Shown: positions 35,498 through 43,160 of the stretch, in pieces
How positions within the stretch are numbered: position 1 is the first letter of the stretch
Layout: every line of letters starts with the position of its first letter
NCBI RefSeq assembly: GCF_023273895.1
Contig: NZ_CP096883.1
Coordinates: forward strand, 4,402,001-4,466,000
DNA from: Sphingobacterium sp. PCS056
Lineage (GTDB): Bacteria; Bacteroidota; Bacteroidia; Sphingobacteriales; Sphingobacteriaceae
DNA: 64,000 nucleotides
Reading direction: 5' to 3'
The notes under the pieces: model-generated
Seen by the model: only the letters and a program-made list of their open reading frames with translations
Database searches by the model: none
What the model was told of the DNA's origin: nothing
Position numbers and translations under genes: made by a program

Positions 35498-35729
35498 AGC
35501 TGTTCCTCCCATTATTTTAATATTTTTCAATTTATTTATAAGTAGGACTCAAGTACTGAAAAGAAGATTAACGACAAGATGTTAACATTTGTTAAAAATA
35601 CAAAAACAGCCTCATCATCAATCAATTAAAATTAAATTTTACATGAATGTGTAAAGAATAATAAAAAATTCAGCATTTTATTTGGTTAAAAATTTATCCA
35701 CATCAAAACGAATAGAAAGAATCATTTTT

Positions 35730-35737
35730 TATCTTTG
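35730..35737 (+). promoter_or_regulatory. -7 box of the ychJ-like gene
   Basis: TATCTTTG fits the TAnnTTTG consensus. The TTG start codon follows 24 bases later. Confidence 0.45.
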
Positions 35738-35761
35738 TTAGACATTTAAATCCATCATCCA

Positions 35762-36151
35762 TTGACAACACAAAATACCACGTGCTATTGCGGCAATCGG
35801 CAGCCATATGAAGATTGCTGCATGAGGATTCATCTTGATCAAAAGCAAGCACAAACTGCCGAACAGCTTATGCGTGCAAGATACAGCGCTTTTGCAGTTC
35901 AAGATATTAACTTTTTATACGAAAGCTTTTATGTTGCGACACGTGGTTTTCAAAATAAAAAAGAAATCCAAAAATGGGCAGAGGAATCGAAATGGTTGCA
36001 GCTCCAAATAGTACGAACAAATATAAATACAGTAGAGTTCGAAGCCCACTATTTAGACGCCCAACTAAATCTTCAAATTCATCACGAGATATCCCGTTTT
36101 AAACAAACTGAAGGAATATGGTATTATGTCGATGGTGACCTGTTATCATAA
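35762..36151 (+). CDS. ychJ: YchJ family protein with SEC-C motif
   Basis: A 129-residue protein with an N-terminal zinc-binding SEC-C motif (CYCGNRQPYEDCC, residues 8-20) followed by the YchJ NTF2-like domain (AQTAEQLMRARYSAFAVQDI, NFLYESF, later KWLQLQIV). Function unknown. No ATG is available in frame: an in-frame TAA lies at 35747-35749 and the first start after it is TTG at 35762, just before the SEC-C motif. TTG start is therefore very likely. Convergent with the symporter gene; a 20-bp hairpin overlaps its stop codon. Confidence 0.9.
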   Translation: MTTQNTTCYCGNRQPYEDCCMRIHLDQKQAQTAEQLMRARYSAFAVQDINFLYESFYVATRGFQNKKEIQKWAEESKWLQLQIVRTNINTVEFEAHYLDAQLNLQIHHEISRFKQTEGIWYYVDGDLLS

Positions 36152-36192
36152 CAAAGGGTCTTACAAGATGATGTAAGACCCTTTGTTATGAT
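36145..36192. terminator. Long hairpin between ychJ and the symporter gene
   Basis: Perfect 20-base arms (36145-36164 and 36173-36192, core AAAGGGTCTTAC / GTAAGACCCTTT) around an 8-base loop. It overlaps the last codons of ychJ. There is no T tract on either side. Probably a bidirectional terminator. Confidence 0.65.
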
Positions 36193-36205
36193 GATAAATA
36201 TCCTA

Positions 36206-37651
36206 TTAGCGCTCTAATTCAGGTTGTTCGTGATCATCACGATATGGTGCTTCTTCATCGAACTCTCCTTCCCATTTGGCTACTACCACTGTCGCTAAAC
36301 AGTTACCAATTACATTTACCGAAGTTCTAGCCATATCCATCAGTTCATCTATTCCCAAAATAGCCGCAATCACAAATGTTGGTAAACCAAACTGATCAGC
36401 CGTCGCTATTAAAATAATAAGGGAAGCACGTGGTACAGCAGCAACTCCTTTGGACGTGATCATCAATGTAAAAGCAATCATTAATTGTTCTCCAAAACTC
36501 AAGTGTATTCCAGCCGCCTGCGCAACAAATATAGCCGCCAACGACAGGTACAATGAAGTACCATCTAAATTGAAACTATACCCTGTTGGTATAACAAAAG
36601 ATACAATCTTGCGTGGCACACCAAATTTTTCCATGGCCGACATAGCCTTTGGCAAAGCAGCATCAGAACTTGTCGTTGCAAAAGCGATGGAGACAGGTTC
36701 TTTAATTGCATTGATAAACTTCAGTATTGGAATTTTTAAATATAATGCAACAGGCAACAAAACGAAACACATAAAACCAATTAATGCCAAATATAGCGTT
36801 GCTAATAGCATAAATAGGTTTTTCAGAATATCCACACCAAGATGTCCAACTGTAAAAGCCATAGCTGCCCCCACCCCAATAGGTGCAAAATACATGATCA
36901 AATTCGTAAATTTAAACATGGTTTCAGACAAACTTTCTGTAAAATCGACTAAAGGTTTTCTTTTCTTTTCGTCGACCATAGCTAAGCCAATTCCAAATAA
37001 AACAGAAAAGACTACGATTTGAAGCACCTGATTATCATACACTGCTTTAACGATATTCTCAGGGAAAAGATCTCTAAAAAAGGCGGTAAACTTGTATACG
37101 GGATGTACATGTTCGGGCAATGAAGCTAAAATATCGGCATCATTACTAATATGAGTCTTCGGCAATTCTTCATGTGGCATATGCGCGACATCAACACCCA
37201 CACCTGCTTTTGTCAAATTGATGGCCCCAAGTCCAATAAAAATAGCACAAGTCGTTGCGCAGAAAAAATACAACATGGATTTCCATGCCATCCGACCGAC
37301 TTGTTTCAAATCAGAGTGACCAGCTATACCATAGACTAAGGTCGCAAATAAAATTGGACCGACAATTGTCTTGACCAACTTGATAAAGCCTTTACTCAAT
37401 GGTTGTAATGAAATAGCAATATTAGGAAAATCCAGACCCACGAAAATACCTAAGATCATACAAGTCAAAATCCAGGTCGTTAGATTTTTTCGAACCAAAG
37501 CATTCGCTATTAACACAGTGGCAACAATCCATCTTACTGCCATTAAAAATGATGGAGAAAAATTGACCCAACTAAATTCGTAACATATCGCAATAATTGC
37601 TGCAATTGTTACCGAAACAAGGGTAATTAGCCCCATTTTTGATTTATACAT
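36206..37651 (-). CDS. Dicarboxylate/amino acid:cation symporter (DAACS family)
   Basis: A 481-residue inner-membrane symporter of the GltP/DctA family, importing glutamate, aspartate or C4-dicarboxylates with Na+ or H+. Hairpin motif TTSSDAALPKAM (the SSSD-type signature), cation motif FNLDGTSLYL, second hairpin SKGVAAVPRASLI and GIDELMDMARTSVNVIGN are all intact. There is a long periplasmic insert (about 150-185) between early helices. The frame starts with GTG at 37657, but the ATG at 37651 (MYKSKMGL) is preferred. Which dicarboxylate it carries cannot be told. Confidence 0.92.
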   Translation of the reverse strand: MYKSKMGLITLVSVTIAAIIAICYEFSWVNFSPSFLMAVRWIVATVLIANALVRKNLTTWILTCMILGIFVGLDFPNIAISLQPLSKGFIKLVKTIVGPILFATLVYGIAGHSDLKQVGRMAWKSMLYFFCATTCAIFIGLGAINLTKAGVGVDVAHMPHEELPKTHISNDADILASLPEHVHPVYKFTAFFRDLFPENIVKAVYDNQVLQIVVFSVLFGIGLAMVDEKKRKPLVDFTESLSETMFKFTNLIMYFAPIGVGAAMAFTVGHLGVDILKNLFMLLATLYLALIGFMCFVLLPVALYLKIPILKFINAIKEPVSIAFATTSSDAALPKAMSAMEKFGVPRKIVSFVIPTGYSFNLDGTSLYLSLAAIFVAQAAGIHLSFGEQLMIAFTLMITSKGVAAVPRASLIILIATADQFGLPTFVIAAILGIDELMDMARTSVNVIGNCLATVVVAKWEGEFDEEAPYRDDHEQPELER

Positions 37652-37764
37652 CGGCACACTATTATAAAGGTAAAGTACAAAAATAAAAAAATACTAGTCT
37701 TTCACAAATATAAATATGGCGGTATTACCATAACTTCAAACTAAATGCAAACATGTGGTCATAA

Positions 37765-37798
37765 AAAAAGGTAGAATATTTGAATATTCTACCTTTTT
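37765..37798 (-). terminator. Terminator after the ferredoxin gene
   Basis: GGTAGAATATT (37770-37780) pairs with AATATTCTACC (37783-37793) with A and T tracts on both sides. It follows the ferredoxin stop on the minus strand. Confidence 0.88.
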
Positions 37799-37826
37799 CG
37801 AAATAATATTTTAAAAGCAATACTTT

Positions 37827-38177
37827 TTATTCAGCATGTAGCCAAGCTTTCTTCGCTAATAACTCCTCTTGTGATTCTCGAACTTCTTCATCGTCGACAC
37901 AACAGTCAACCGGACAAACTGCTGCACATTGTGGTTCATCATGAAAACCAACACACTCTGTACATTTGTCTGAAACAATGTAATATACTTCATCTGACAC
38001 TGCAGCTTGAGAATCGTTAGCATCTAACGTAACTCCATCTCCAAAATCTATAACTCCATCTAATGCCGTTCCATCTGAGAATTTCCAACTCACTCCAGCG
38101 TCATATATTGCATTATTCGGGCACTCCGGTTCGCAAGCACCACAGTTAATACACTCGTCTGTAATTTTAATCGCCAT
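37827..38177 (-). CDS. 4Fe-4S dicluster ferredoxin
   Basis: A 116-residue two-cluster ferredoxin carrying low-potential electrons in the cytoplasm. Cluster motif 1 is CINCGACEPECP (residues 9-20); cluster motif 2 is CTECVGFHDEPQCAAVCP with a further Cys-Cys (VDCC). Between them is an insertion of about 45 residues (VSWKFSDGTALDGVIDFGDG...) usual for the Bacteroidota type. It is divergent from the LuxC-like acyl-CoA reductase gene (140 bases apart). A TAATTTTG box lies nine bases before its ATG. Confidence 0.95.
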   Translation of the reverse strand: MAIKITDECINCGACEPECPNNAIYDAGVSWKFSDGTALDGVIDFGDGVTLDANDSQAAVSDEVYYIVSDKCTECVGFHDEPQCAAVCPVDCCVDDEEVRESQEELLAKKAWLHAE

Positions 38178-38317
38178 TTATAACCTCAAAATTATGATAA
38201 AAAACTATTTTTGTACTGTCATTTATACAATCAGATCATTTTACACGTTTAAAATATAGTAATTTGGTTTGCTGATTGTGTATTGACAACACAAATATAA
38301 AACAAATTTGTGTATAC

Positions 38318-39352
38318 ATGTTTATTAATTTTCACATTTTGACAAAGAAACAACGATTAGAAGGTTTTGCAAAACTTGCAAACTTATTCCATACAGATAA
38401 TACAGAACTACAAGAATTAATAACTGCTGCTCAGCATAAAAATGCCTGGTACACTGCAGAACATGTTACTAAGGCCTTTGATTCTTGGAAAGCTAATTTA
38501 GAAATTCAAAAACTTGAAAACTGGATGGCACCCTATCCTGATATTGAAAGTGATCAAATTGTAGGCCTTGTGCTAGCTGGAAATATACCATTAGTGGGTT
38601 TCCATGATATTTTGTGTGTATTAGCAGCAGGATTTAAAGCCAAAATAAAAGTTTCATCAGACGATGCACATTTGACCACCTATGTGATACAAAAATTGAT
38701 TGAATTAGAGCCACGCTTCAAAGATAAAGTAGAATTAGTAGAGCGATTAACAAATTTTGATTTAGTCATTGCCACAGGTTCAGATAATTCTTCACGCTAT
38801 TTCGAACATTATTTTGGAAAAAAACCAAATATTATAAGAAAAAACAGAAACAGTGTCGCTGTACTTACGGGCAACGAGTCTCCAGATCAACTAAAAGCAC
38901 TCGGTCATGATATATTTGATTATTTTGGTCTAGGCTGCCGTTCCGTTTCTAAAGTATTTGTTCCTAAAGACTATGACATCAGTCACTTTTACGAAGGAAT
39001 AGCATCATTTGAAAAAGTAAACACACATTTCAAATACAATAACAATTACGATTATAATAAATCCATTTACCTGATCAATGCAGACAAACATTATGATAAT
39101 GGATTTTTATTATTAAAAAAAGATGATAAAATAGCATCACCACTAGCAGTCATTTATTTCGATGAGTATGAAAATGTTAATGATTTAACCCAATACTTAG
39201 ATATTATAGCAGATCGATTACAATGTGTGACATCAGAGATGCCGTTAGCAATAAAAACACCTTCTTTTAAATTTGGAGCAAGTCAAAACCCGGCGTTGGA
39301 TGATTATGCCGATGGAGTCAATACGCTCGATTTTTTATTTGCAAACCAATAA
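38318..39352 (+). CDS. LuxC-like acyl-CoA reductase
   Basis: A 344-residue member of the LuxC branch of the aldehyde dehydrogenase superfamily, which reduces a fatty acyl thioester to the aldehyde with NADPH. Motifs: VGLVLAGNIPLVGFHDILCV, LVIATGSDNSSRYFEHYFGK and the nucleophile Cys207 in FDYFGLGCRSVSKVFVPKDY. It is shorter than Vibrio LuxC (about 480). The ATG at 38318 is preferred over the TTG at 38276. No luxAB is present; a LuxE-like protein is encoded at 27.4 kb. The aldehyde may feed lipid or pigment synthesis; this is inference. Confidence 0.88.
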   Translation: MFINFHILTKKQRLEGFAKLANLFHTDNTELQELITAAQHKNAWYTAEHVTKAFDSWKANLEIQKLENWMAPYPDIESDQIVGLVLAGNIPLVGFHDILCVLAAGFKAKIKVSSDDAHLTTYVIQKLIELEPRFKDKVELVERLTNFDLVIATGSDNSSRYFEHYFGKKPNIIRKNRNSVAVLTGNESPDQLKALGHDIFDYFGLGCRSVSKVFVPKDYDISHFYEGIASFEKVNTHFKYNNNYDYNKSIYLINADKHYDNGFLLLKKDDKIASPLAVIYFDEYENVNDLTQYLDIIADRLQCVTSEMPLAIKTPSFKFGASQNPALDDYADGVNTLDFLFANQ

Positions 39353-39396
39353 GCATAGCCTTATATTCGTAGAAGAGTATTTGAAATAAAAAGTAC

Positions 39397-39404
39397 TAAC
39401 TTTG
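39397..39404 (+). promoter_or_regulatory. -7 box of the small-protein/ftsE operon
   Basis: TAACTTTG fits TAnnTTTG. It ends seven bases before the ATG at 39412. No TTG at the right distance upstream. Confidence 0.45.
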
Positions 39405-39411
39405 TAAGTAG

Positions 39412-39615
39412 ATGTATATAATCAAAGTAAAAGGAGTCGCCAAAATCCCGGATTATGTTCAATTAAGAGATGATTCATTCACTCTTTTAGCATATTTCAG
39501 GGTAGATCGACCTGACAAATCATTAGACAAAATCGGTCTTGGAGATAAGTCAGAGTATATTATGCAAATGGTAAAGGACTTGCCATTTGGACAAATAAAA
39601 AAATTAGAATTATAG
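39412..39615 (+). CDS. Conserved small protein upstream of ftsE
   Basis: A 67-residue soluble protein: MYIIKVKGVAKIPDYVQLRD at the start and MQMVKDLPFGQIKKLEL at the end. It belongs to a small Bacteroidota family usually found next to ftsE; databases sometimes give it an unrelated aldolase name, which the sequence does not support. It is encoded four bases before ftsE and is surely co-transcribed, so a role linked to FtsE is plausible. No signal peptide or membrane segment. Confidence 0.75.
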   Translation: MYIIKVKGVAKIPDYVQLRDDSFTLLAYFRVDRPDKSLDKIGLGDKSEYIMQMVKDLPFGQIKKLEL

Positions 39616-39619
39616 TTCA

Positions 39620-40300
39620 ATGTCTGGAAATACAGTAATCACATTAAAAAACGTCGATATCTATCAACAAAAACATTTGGTATTATCAAATGTAAATTTG
39701 AATATTAATAAAGGCGAATTCCTTTACCTCATTGGTCAATCAGGGAGTGGGAAAAGTAGCTTACTTAAAATTATTTATGGCGATCTATATATTGGAAATG
39801 GTGAAGGATTAATTGCAGGATTTGATCTTAAAAAACTGCATGAAAATGATGTCCCTTATCTAAGACGTAAATTAGGAATCGTTTTTCAAGACTTTCATTT
39901 GTTATCAGATCGTTCGGTAGAGAAAAATTTAGAATTCGCCCTGAGAGCAACAGGTTGGAAAGATAAAACACAAATTGAGCACCGTATGCTTGATGTGTTA
40001 GAAAAAGTAGGTCTTCGCTCAAAATTAAAGAAAATGCCGCATGAGCTTTCAGGAGGTGAGCAGCAACGTATCGTTATCGCCCGTGCATTACTCAACAATC
40101 CAGAAATTATTTTGGCCGATGAACCAACAGGTAATCTAGACCCAGCCACTTCAGAAGAAATTGTTTTGCTTTTACGTGATATTGCTTCATCAGGAACGGC
40201 TATTTTAATGGCAACTCACGATTACCAAATCATTCGTAATATGCCAGCCCGTATCATAAAAACAGCCGATGGAGTACTGGTAGATCAAGTAGAAATATAG
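39620..40300 (+). CDS. ftsE: Cell division ATP-binding protein FtsE
   Basis: A 226-residue ABC ATPase that, with FtsX, controls cell-wall hydrolases at division. Walker A GQSGSGKSSLLK, Q-loop VFQDFHLL, signature LSGGEQQRIVIARA, Walker B IILADEPTGNLD and H-loop ATHD are all intact. FEFLYL-like N-terminal spacing and length match FtsE. FtsX is not encoded next to it. The following gene is grpE, from which it is separated by a strong terminator. Confidence 0.92.
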   Translation: MSGNTVITLKNVDIYQQKHLVLSNVNLNINKGEFLYLIGQSGSGKSSLLKIIYGDLYIGNGEGLIAGFDLKKLHENDVPYLRRKLGIVFQDFHLLSDRSVEKNLEFALRATGWKDKTQIEHRMLDVLEKVGLRSKLKKMPHELSGGEQQRIVIARALLNNPEIILADEPTGNLDPATSEEIVLLLRDIASSGTAILMATHDYQIIRNMPARIIKTADGVLVDQVEI

Positions 40301-40301
40301 C

Positions 40302-40317
40302 CTGTCAAAACTGACAG
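40302..40317 (+). repeat. Small inverted repeat after ftsE
   Basis: CTGTCA (40302-40307) and TGACAG (40312-40317) around AAAC, starting two bases after the ftsE stop codon. Its CTGACA core recurs in the repeats behind dnaJ. Confidence 0.4.
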
Positions 40318-40329
40318 AAAACCTTATCG

Positions 40330-40387
40330 TCCGACATTTTGTTAGTCCAATTCTTGGGTTACTGACAAGCTGTCGGATTTTTCTATT
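40330..40387 (+). terminator. Terminator between ftsE and grpE
   Basis: TCCGACA (40330-40336) pairs with TGTCGGA (40371-40377), with inner pairing of TTGTTAGT with ACTGACAA, followed by TTTTTC. A typical long intrinsic terminator. grpE starts 71 bases later from its own promoter. Confidence 0.8.
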
Positions 40388-40458
40388 TTGGCAACAACTT
40401 TGACTGTATTTAGATTTTAAAGAAAGAACATTAGTTTCCAACATAGAATTTAGAAGAA

Positions 40459-40995
40459 ATGAGCGAACAAGAGAATAATAACGAGACGATTCAAGATCCT
40501 ATTGAGGATAATACGACAGAAAATCAAGAAGAAACAATTGAACTTTCTGTTGAGGAGAAATTAAATGCTGAATTAGCAGAATCAAAAGATAAATATATTC
40601 GTTTATCAGCTGAATTTGACAACTACAGAAAACGTACAAGTAAAGAACGGGTTGAATTGATTCAATCTGCTGGAAAGGATGTCATCACAAAATTATTATC
40701 AACAGTAGATGACTTTGACAGAGCCTTAAAAGCAATGGAGACAGCTACAGACGTTGAATCAATAAAAACAGGTATAGATATCGTCAATAATAAATTCAGA
40801 CAAACTTTGGAGCAACAGGGCTTAAAAGAAATGGATGTATTAGGTAAAGAATTCGATGCAGACCTACAAGAAGCAATTACAGCAATTCCAGCTCCTACCC
40901 CAGATTTAAAAAATAAAGTTATTGATGTTATTGAAAAAGGTTACTATTTAAATGATAAAGTAATCCGTCATGCAAAGGTAATTATAGGTCAATAA
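40459..40995 (+). CDS. grpE: Nucleotide exchange factor GrpE
   Basis: A 178-residue GrpE. An acidic, disordered N-terminus (1-40, many Glu and Asn) is followed by the long coiled coil (LAESKDKYIRLSAEFDNYRK, RTSKER). The beta-wing domain follows with LEQQGLKEMDVLGKEFDADL, QEAITAIPAP and the end YYLNDKVIRHAKVIIGQ. It releases ADP from DnaK. It forms an operon with dnaJ ten bases downstream. The promoter was not identified with confidence, and no CIRCE element is visible. Confidence 0.96.
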   Translation: MSEQENNNETIQDPIEDNTTENQEETIELSVEEKLNAELAESKDKYIRLSAEFDNYRKRTSKERVELIQSAGKDVITKLLSTVDDFDRALKAMETATDVESIKTGIDIVNNKFRQTLEQQGLKEMDVLGKEFDADLQEAITAIPAPTPDLKNKVIDVIEKGYYLNDKVIRHAKVIIGQ

Positions 40996-41005
40996 GATAA
41001 AAAAG

Positions 41006-42163
41006 ATGTCAAAAAGAGATTATTACGATATATTAGGTGTAGCTCGTGGTGCAGATGAAAAAGAAATTAAATCTGCCTATCGTAAACTAGCCGTGAAATA
41101 TCACCCGGATAAAAACCCTGGTGATCATGAAGCTGAAGAAAAATTTAAAGAGGCTGCTGAAGCATATGATGTCTTAAGCAATCCTCAGAAAAAACAACGC
41201 TATGACCAATTTGGTCATGCTGGTAACTCTGCTTCAGGTGGCGGTTATGGTGGTGGCATGAATATGGACGACATATTTAGCCAATTTGGAGATATATTTG
41301 GTGGAGGTGGTCATCCTTTCGAAAGTTTCTTCGGTGGCGGTGGCGGAAGCGCTAGAGGTGGTCGCCGTGTGGCAAGAGGTACAAATCTTCGCATCAAAGT
41401 AAAGTTAACACTGGAAGAAATTGCCAAAGGCGTAGAAAAAAAAGTAAAAGTAAATAAACAGGTAAACTGTCATACTTGCGACGGCAGTGGGGCAAAAGAC
41501 AAATCATCTTTTCATACTTGTAATACTTGTGGCGGTTCAGGATCAGTGAGACGTGTCACCAATACCATTTTAGGTCAAATGCAGACAACTAGCACTTGTC
41601 CTACTTGTAACGGAGAAGGTGTAGAGATTACTGCTAAATGTACAACATGTAGAGGCGAAGGATTAGAAAGAGGTGAAGAAACTATCGCCATAAACATTCC
41701 TGCTGGTGTAAGTGAAGGAATGCAATTGTCGATGAGTGGTAAAGGTAATGCCGCACCTCGTGGTGGAATTGCAGGAGATCTAATCATTCTAGTTGAAGAA
41801 ATTCCACATGAAGCATTGAAAAGAGATGGTTTGAATGTTATATATGATCTTTACATCAATTTTGTAGATGCTACATTAGGAACAAGTGTTGAAGTACCCA
41901 CTATCGATGGCAAAGCAAAAATTAAAATTGATCCAGGAACACAAGCAGGCAAAATCCTAAGACTTAAAGGAAAAGGTATTCCTGAAGTCAATTCTTATCA
42001 TAAAGGTGATCAACTTATTTATGTAAATATTTGGACTCCAAAAGCAGTTTCTTCGGATGAGAAAGAAATCTTAGAAAAATTGAAAGAATCTCCAAATTTC
42101 AAGCCTCAACCGGGCAAATCTGAAAAATCTTTCTTTGAGCGGATCAAAGAATATTTCGATTAA
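41006..42163 (+). CDS. dnaJ: Chaperone protein DnaJ
   Basis: A 385-residue type I Hsp40. J domain 1-70 with YHPDKNPGD (HPD triad), Gly/Phe-rich linker (about 72-122), a zinc-finger domain with four CxxCxGxG-type repeats (CHTCDGSG, CNTCGGSG, CPTCNGEG, CTTCRGEG), then substrate-binding beta domains ending in KSFFERIKEYFD. It delivers unfolded clients to DnaK and stimulates its ATPase. Co-transcribed with grpE. Followed by a strong terminator. Confidence 0.97.
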   Translation: MSKRDYYDILGVARGADEKEIKSAYRKLAVKYHPDKNPGDHEAEEKFKEAAEAYDVLSNPQKKQRYDQFGHAGNSASGGGYGGGMNMDDIFSQFGDIFGGGGHPFESFFGGGGGSARGGRRVARGTNLRIKVKLTLEEIAKGVEKKVKVNKQVNCHTCDGSGAKDKSSFHTCNTCGGSGSVRRVTNTILGQMQTTSTCPTCNGEGVEITAKCTTCRGEGLERGEETIAINIPAGVSEGMQLSMSGKGNAAPRGGIAGDLIILVEEIPHEALKRDGLNVIYDLYINFVDATLGTSVEVPTIDGKAKIKIDPGTQAGKILRLKGKGIPEVNSYHKGDQLIYVNIWTPKAVSSDEKEILEKLKESPNFKPQPGKSEKSFFERIKEYFD

Positions 42164-42190
42164 ATAGTAAATCGTATACCCTATACTTAA

Positions 42191-42225
42191 GACCATATGT
42201 CAGCACTGACATATGGTCTTTTTTT
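42191..42225 (+). terminator. Terminator after dnaJ
   Basis: GACCATATGTCAG (42191-42203) pairs with CTGACATATGGTC (42206-42218) around CA, followed by seven T. Confidence 0.93.
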
Positions 42226-42247
42226 ATGTCAGCATACAAACTGACAT
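42197..42247. repeat. Two tandem inverted repeats sharing ATGTCAG
   Basis: ATGTCAG/CTGACAT occurs in the dnaJ terminator stem (42197-42203 and 42206-42212) and again at 42226-42232 and 42241-42247 with an 8-base loop. The second hairpin has no terminator tail. Confidence 0.6.
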
Positions 42248-42467
42248 TATTTCACAAAAAGTTAGATCAGTATCAAAGTGAAAATTTTATAATATTTATT
42301 TTTTCATAATGTCAATTTTTAAAACTCTGATAGTGTTTAAATTACGATTCACATAATTTCTTAATACATTTTCATGACATTTTTAAATGCGATTGGTATT
42401 CATATTGATATTATGAATCAAATAGTCAAAAGGTTTGGCTATGCTTAAAAAACAAACTTTTAAAAAA
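42248..42467. other. Leader region of the outer-membrane barrel gene
   Basis: AT-rich, presumably holding the promoter of the barrel gene. No box could be assigned with confidence. An in-frame ATG at 42441 extends the barrel protein by nine residues. Confidence 0.4.
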
Positions 42468-43103
42468 ATGAAAAAATTATTACTTACACTAACAGCAGTT
42501 GCTGGTTTAACTTTTGCATCTCAAGCTCAAGAATTTGGTTTCAAAAAAACTGATTTTATTGTAGAAGGTAATTTATCAGCAAATACAACGAATAACAAAG
42601 AAACAGAGAAAAAAACAAGTACATTCAATTTCAATCCATCTGTTGGTTATTTTGTATCAGATAAAGTTGCAGTTGGTTTAGATTTCAATATTGGTAATTC
42701 AAAAAACACAGATTATTCAGCAACTGCGGATACTTATGTTAAAAATAACAATTTTGGAATTGGAGCTTATGGTCGTTACTACTTCTTAGATTTAAGCCCA
42801 CGTTTCAAAACGTATGCACAATTGTCAGCTGGTTACAACCAATTCGGTGGTGAAATCAACAATGGTACAACGACAACAGATATCGCTAAAACAAAAGGAT
42901 TTGGTGCTGGAGCTGGATTAGGTGTTAACTACTTTGTAACAGAAAACATCGCAATCAACTTTGGTTTAACAAACTTATTGTCATTCAACAGCAAAAAAGT
43001 TGATGTTGACGGCGCAAAATCTTCAAATGAATTCAATGCAAACATCAACAGTTTCAACAACTTCTTTGATACTGCTAAATTTGGTTTGACTTTCAAATTC
43101 TAA
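42468..43103 (+). CDS. Small outer-membrane beta-barrel protein
   Basis: A 211-residue exported barrel. Signal peptide MKKLLLTLTAVAGLTFASQA ending AQ, then alternating strands: TFNFNPSVGYFVSDKVAVGL, DFNIGN, NNFGIGAYGRYYFLDL, GAGAGLGVNYFVTENIAINF and a closing strand FGLTFKF with C-terminal Phe. It resembles the outer-membrane beta-barrel domain family (PF13505/PF13568 type). It favours AAC, GGT and GCA codons more than its neighbours, which suggests high expression. Start could instead be the ATG at 42441. Role unknown, perhaps a structural porin-like protein. Confidence 0.85.
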   Translation: MKKLLLTLTAVAGLTFASQAQEFGFKKTDFIVEGNLSANTTNNKETEKKTSTFNFNPSVGYFVSDKVAVGLDFNIGNSKNTDYSATADTYVKNNNFGIGAYGRYYFLDLSPRFKTYAQLSAGYNQFGGEINNGTTTTDIAKTKGFGAGAGLGVNYFVTENIAINFGLTNLLSFNSKKVDVDGAKSSNEFNANINSFNNFFDTAKFGLTFKF

Positions 43104-43118
43104 TCGTATTCATTATAC

Positions 43119-43160
43119 AATAATTAAGGGTCGGTGTAGCTACACCGACCCTTAATTATT
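43119..43160. terminator. 42-bp perfect palindrome between barrel and NlpC genes
   Basis: Twenty-one-base arms meet without spacer at TAG|CTA; the core is AAGGGTCGGTGTAG and its complement. It lies between two convergent genes, and its last base is part of the stop codon of the NlpC/P60 gene. Likely a shared terminator, although no T tract of normal length follows. Confidence 0.7.

Noticed and set aside
36450..37022. 190-codon plus-strand ORF inside the symporter gene
   Set aside because: Antisense of conserved transmembrane segments of the DAACS symporter; a shadow.
40388..40458. CIRCE/HrcA operator before grpE
   Set aside because: No TTAGCACTC-N9-GAGTGCTAA-type inverted repeat is present.
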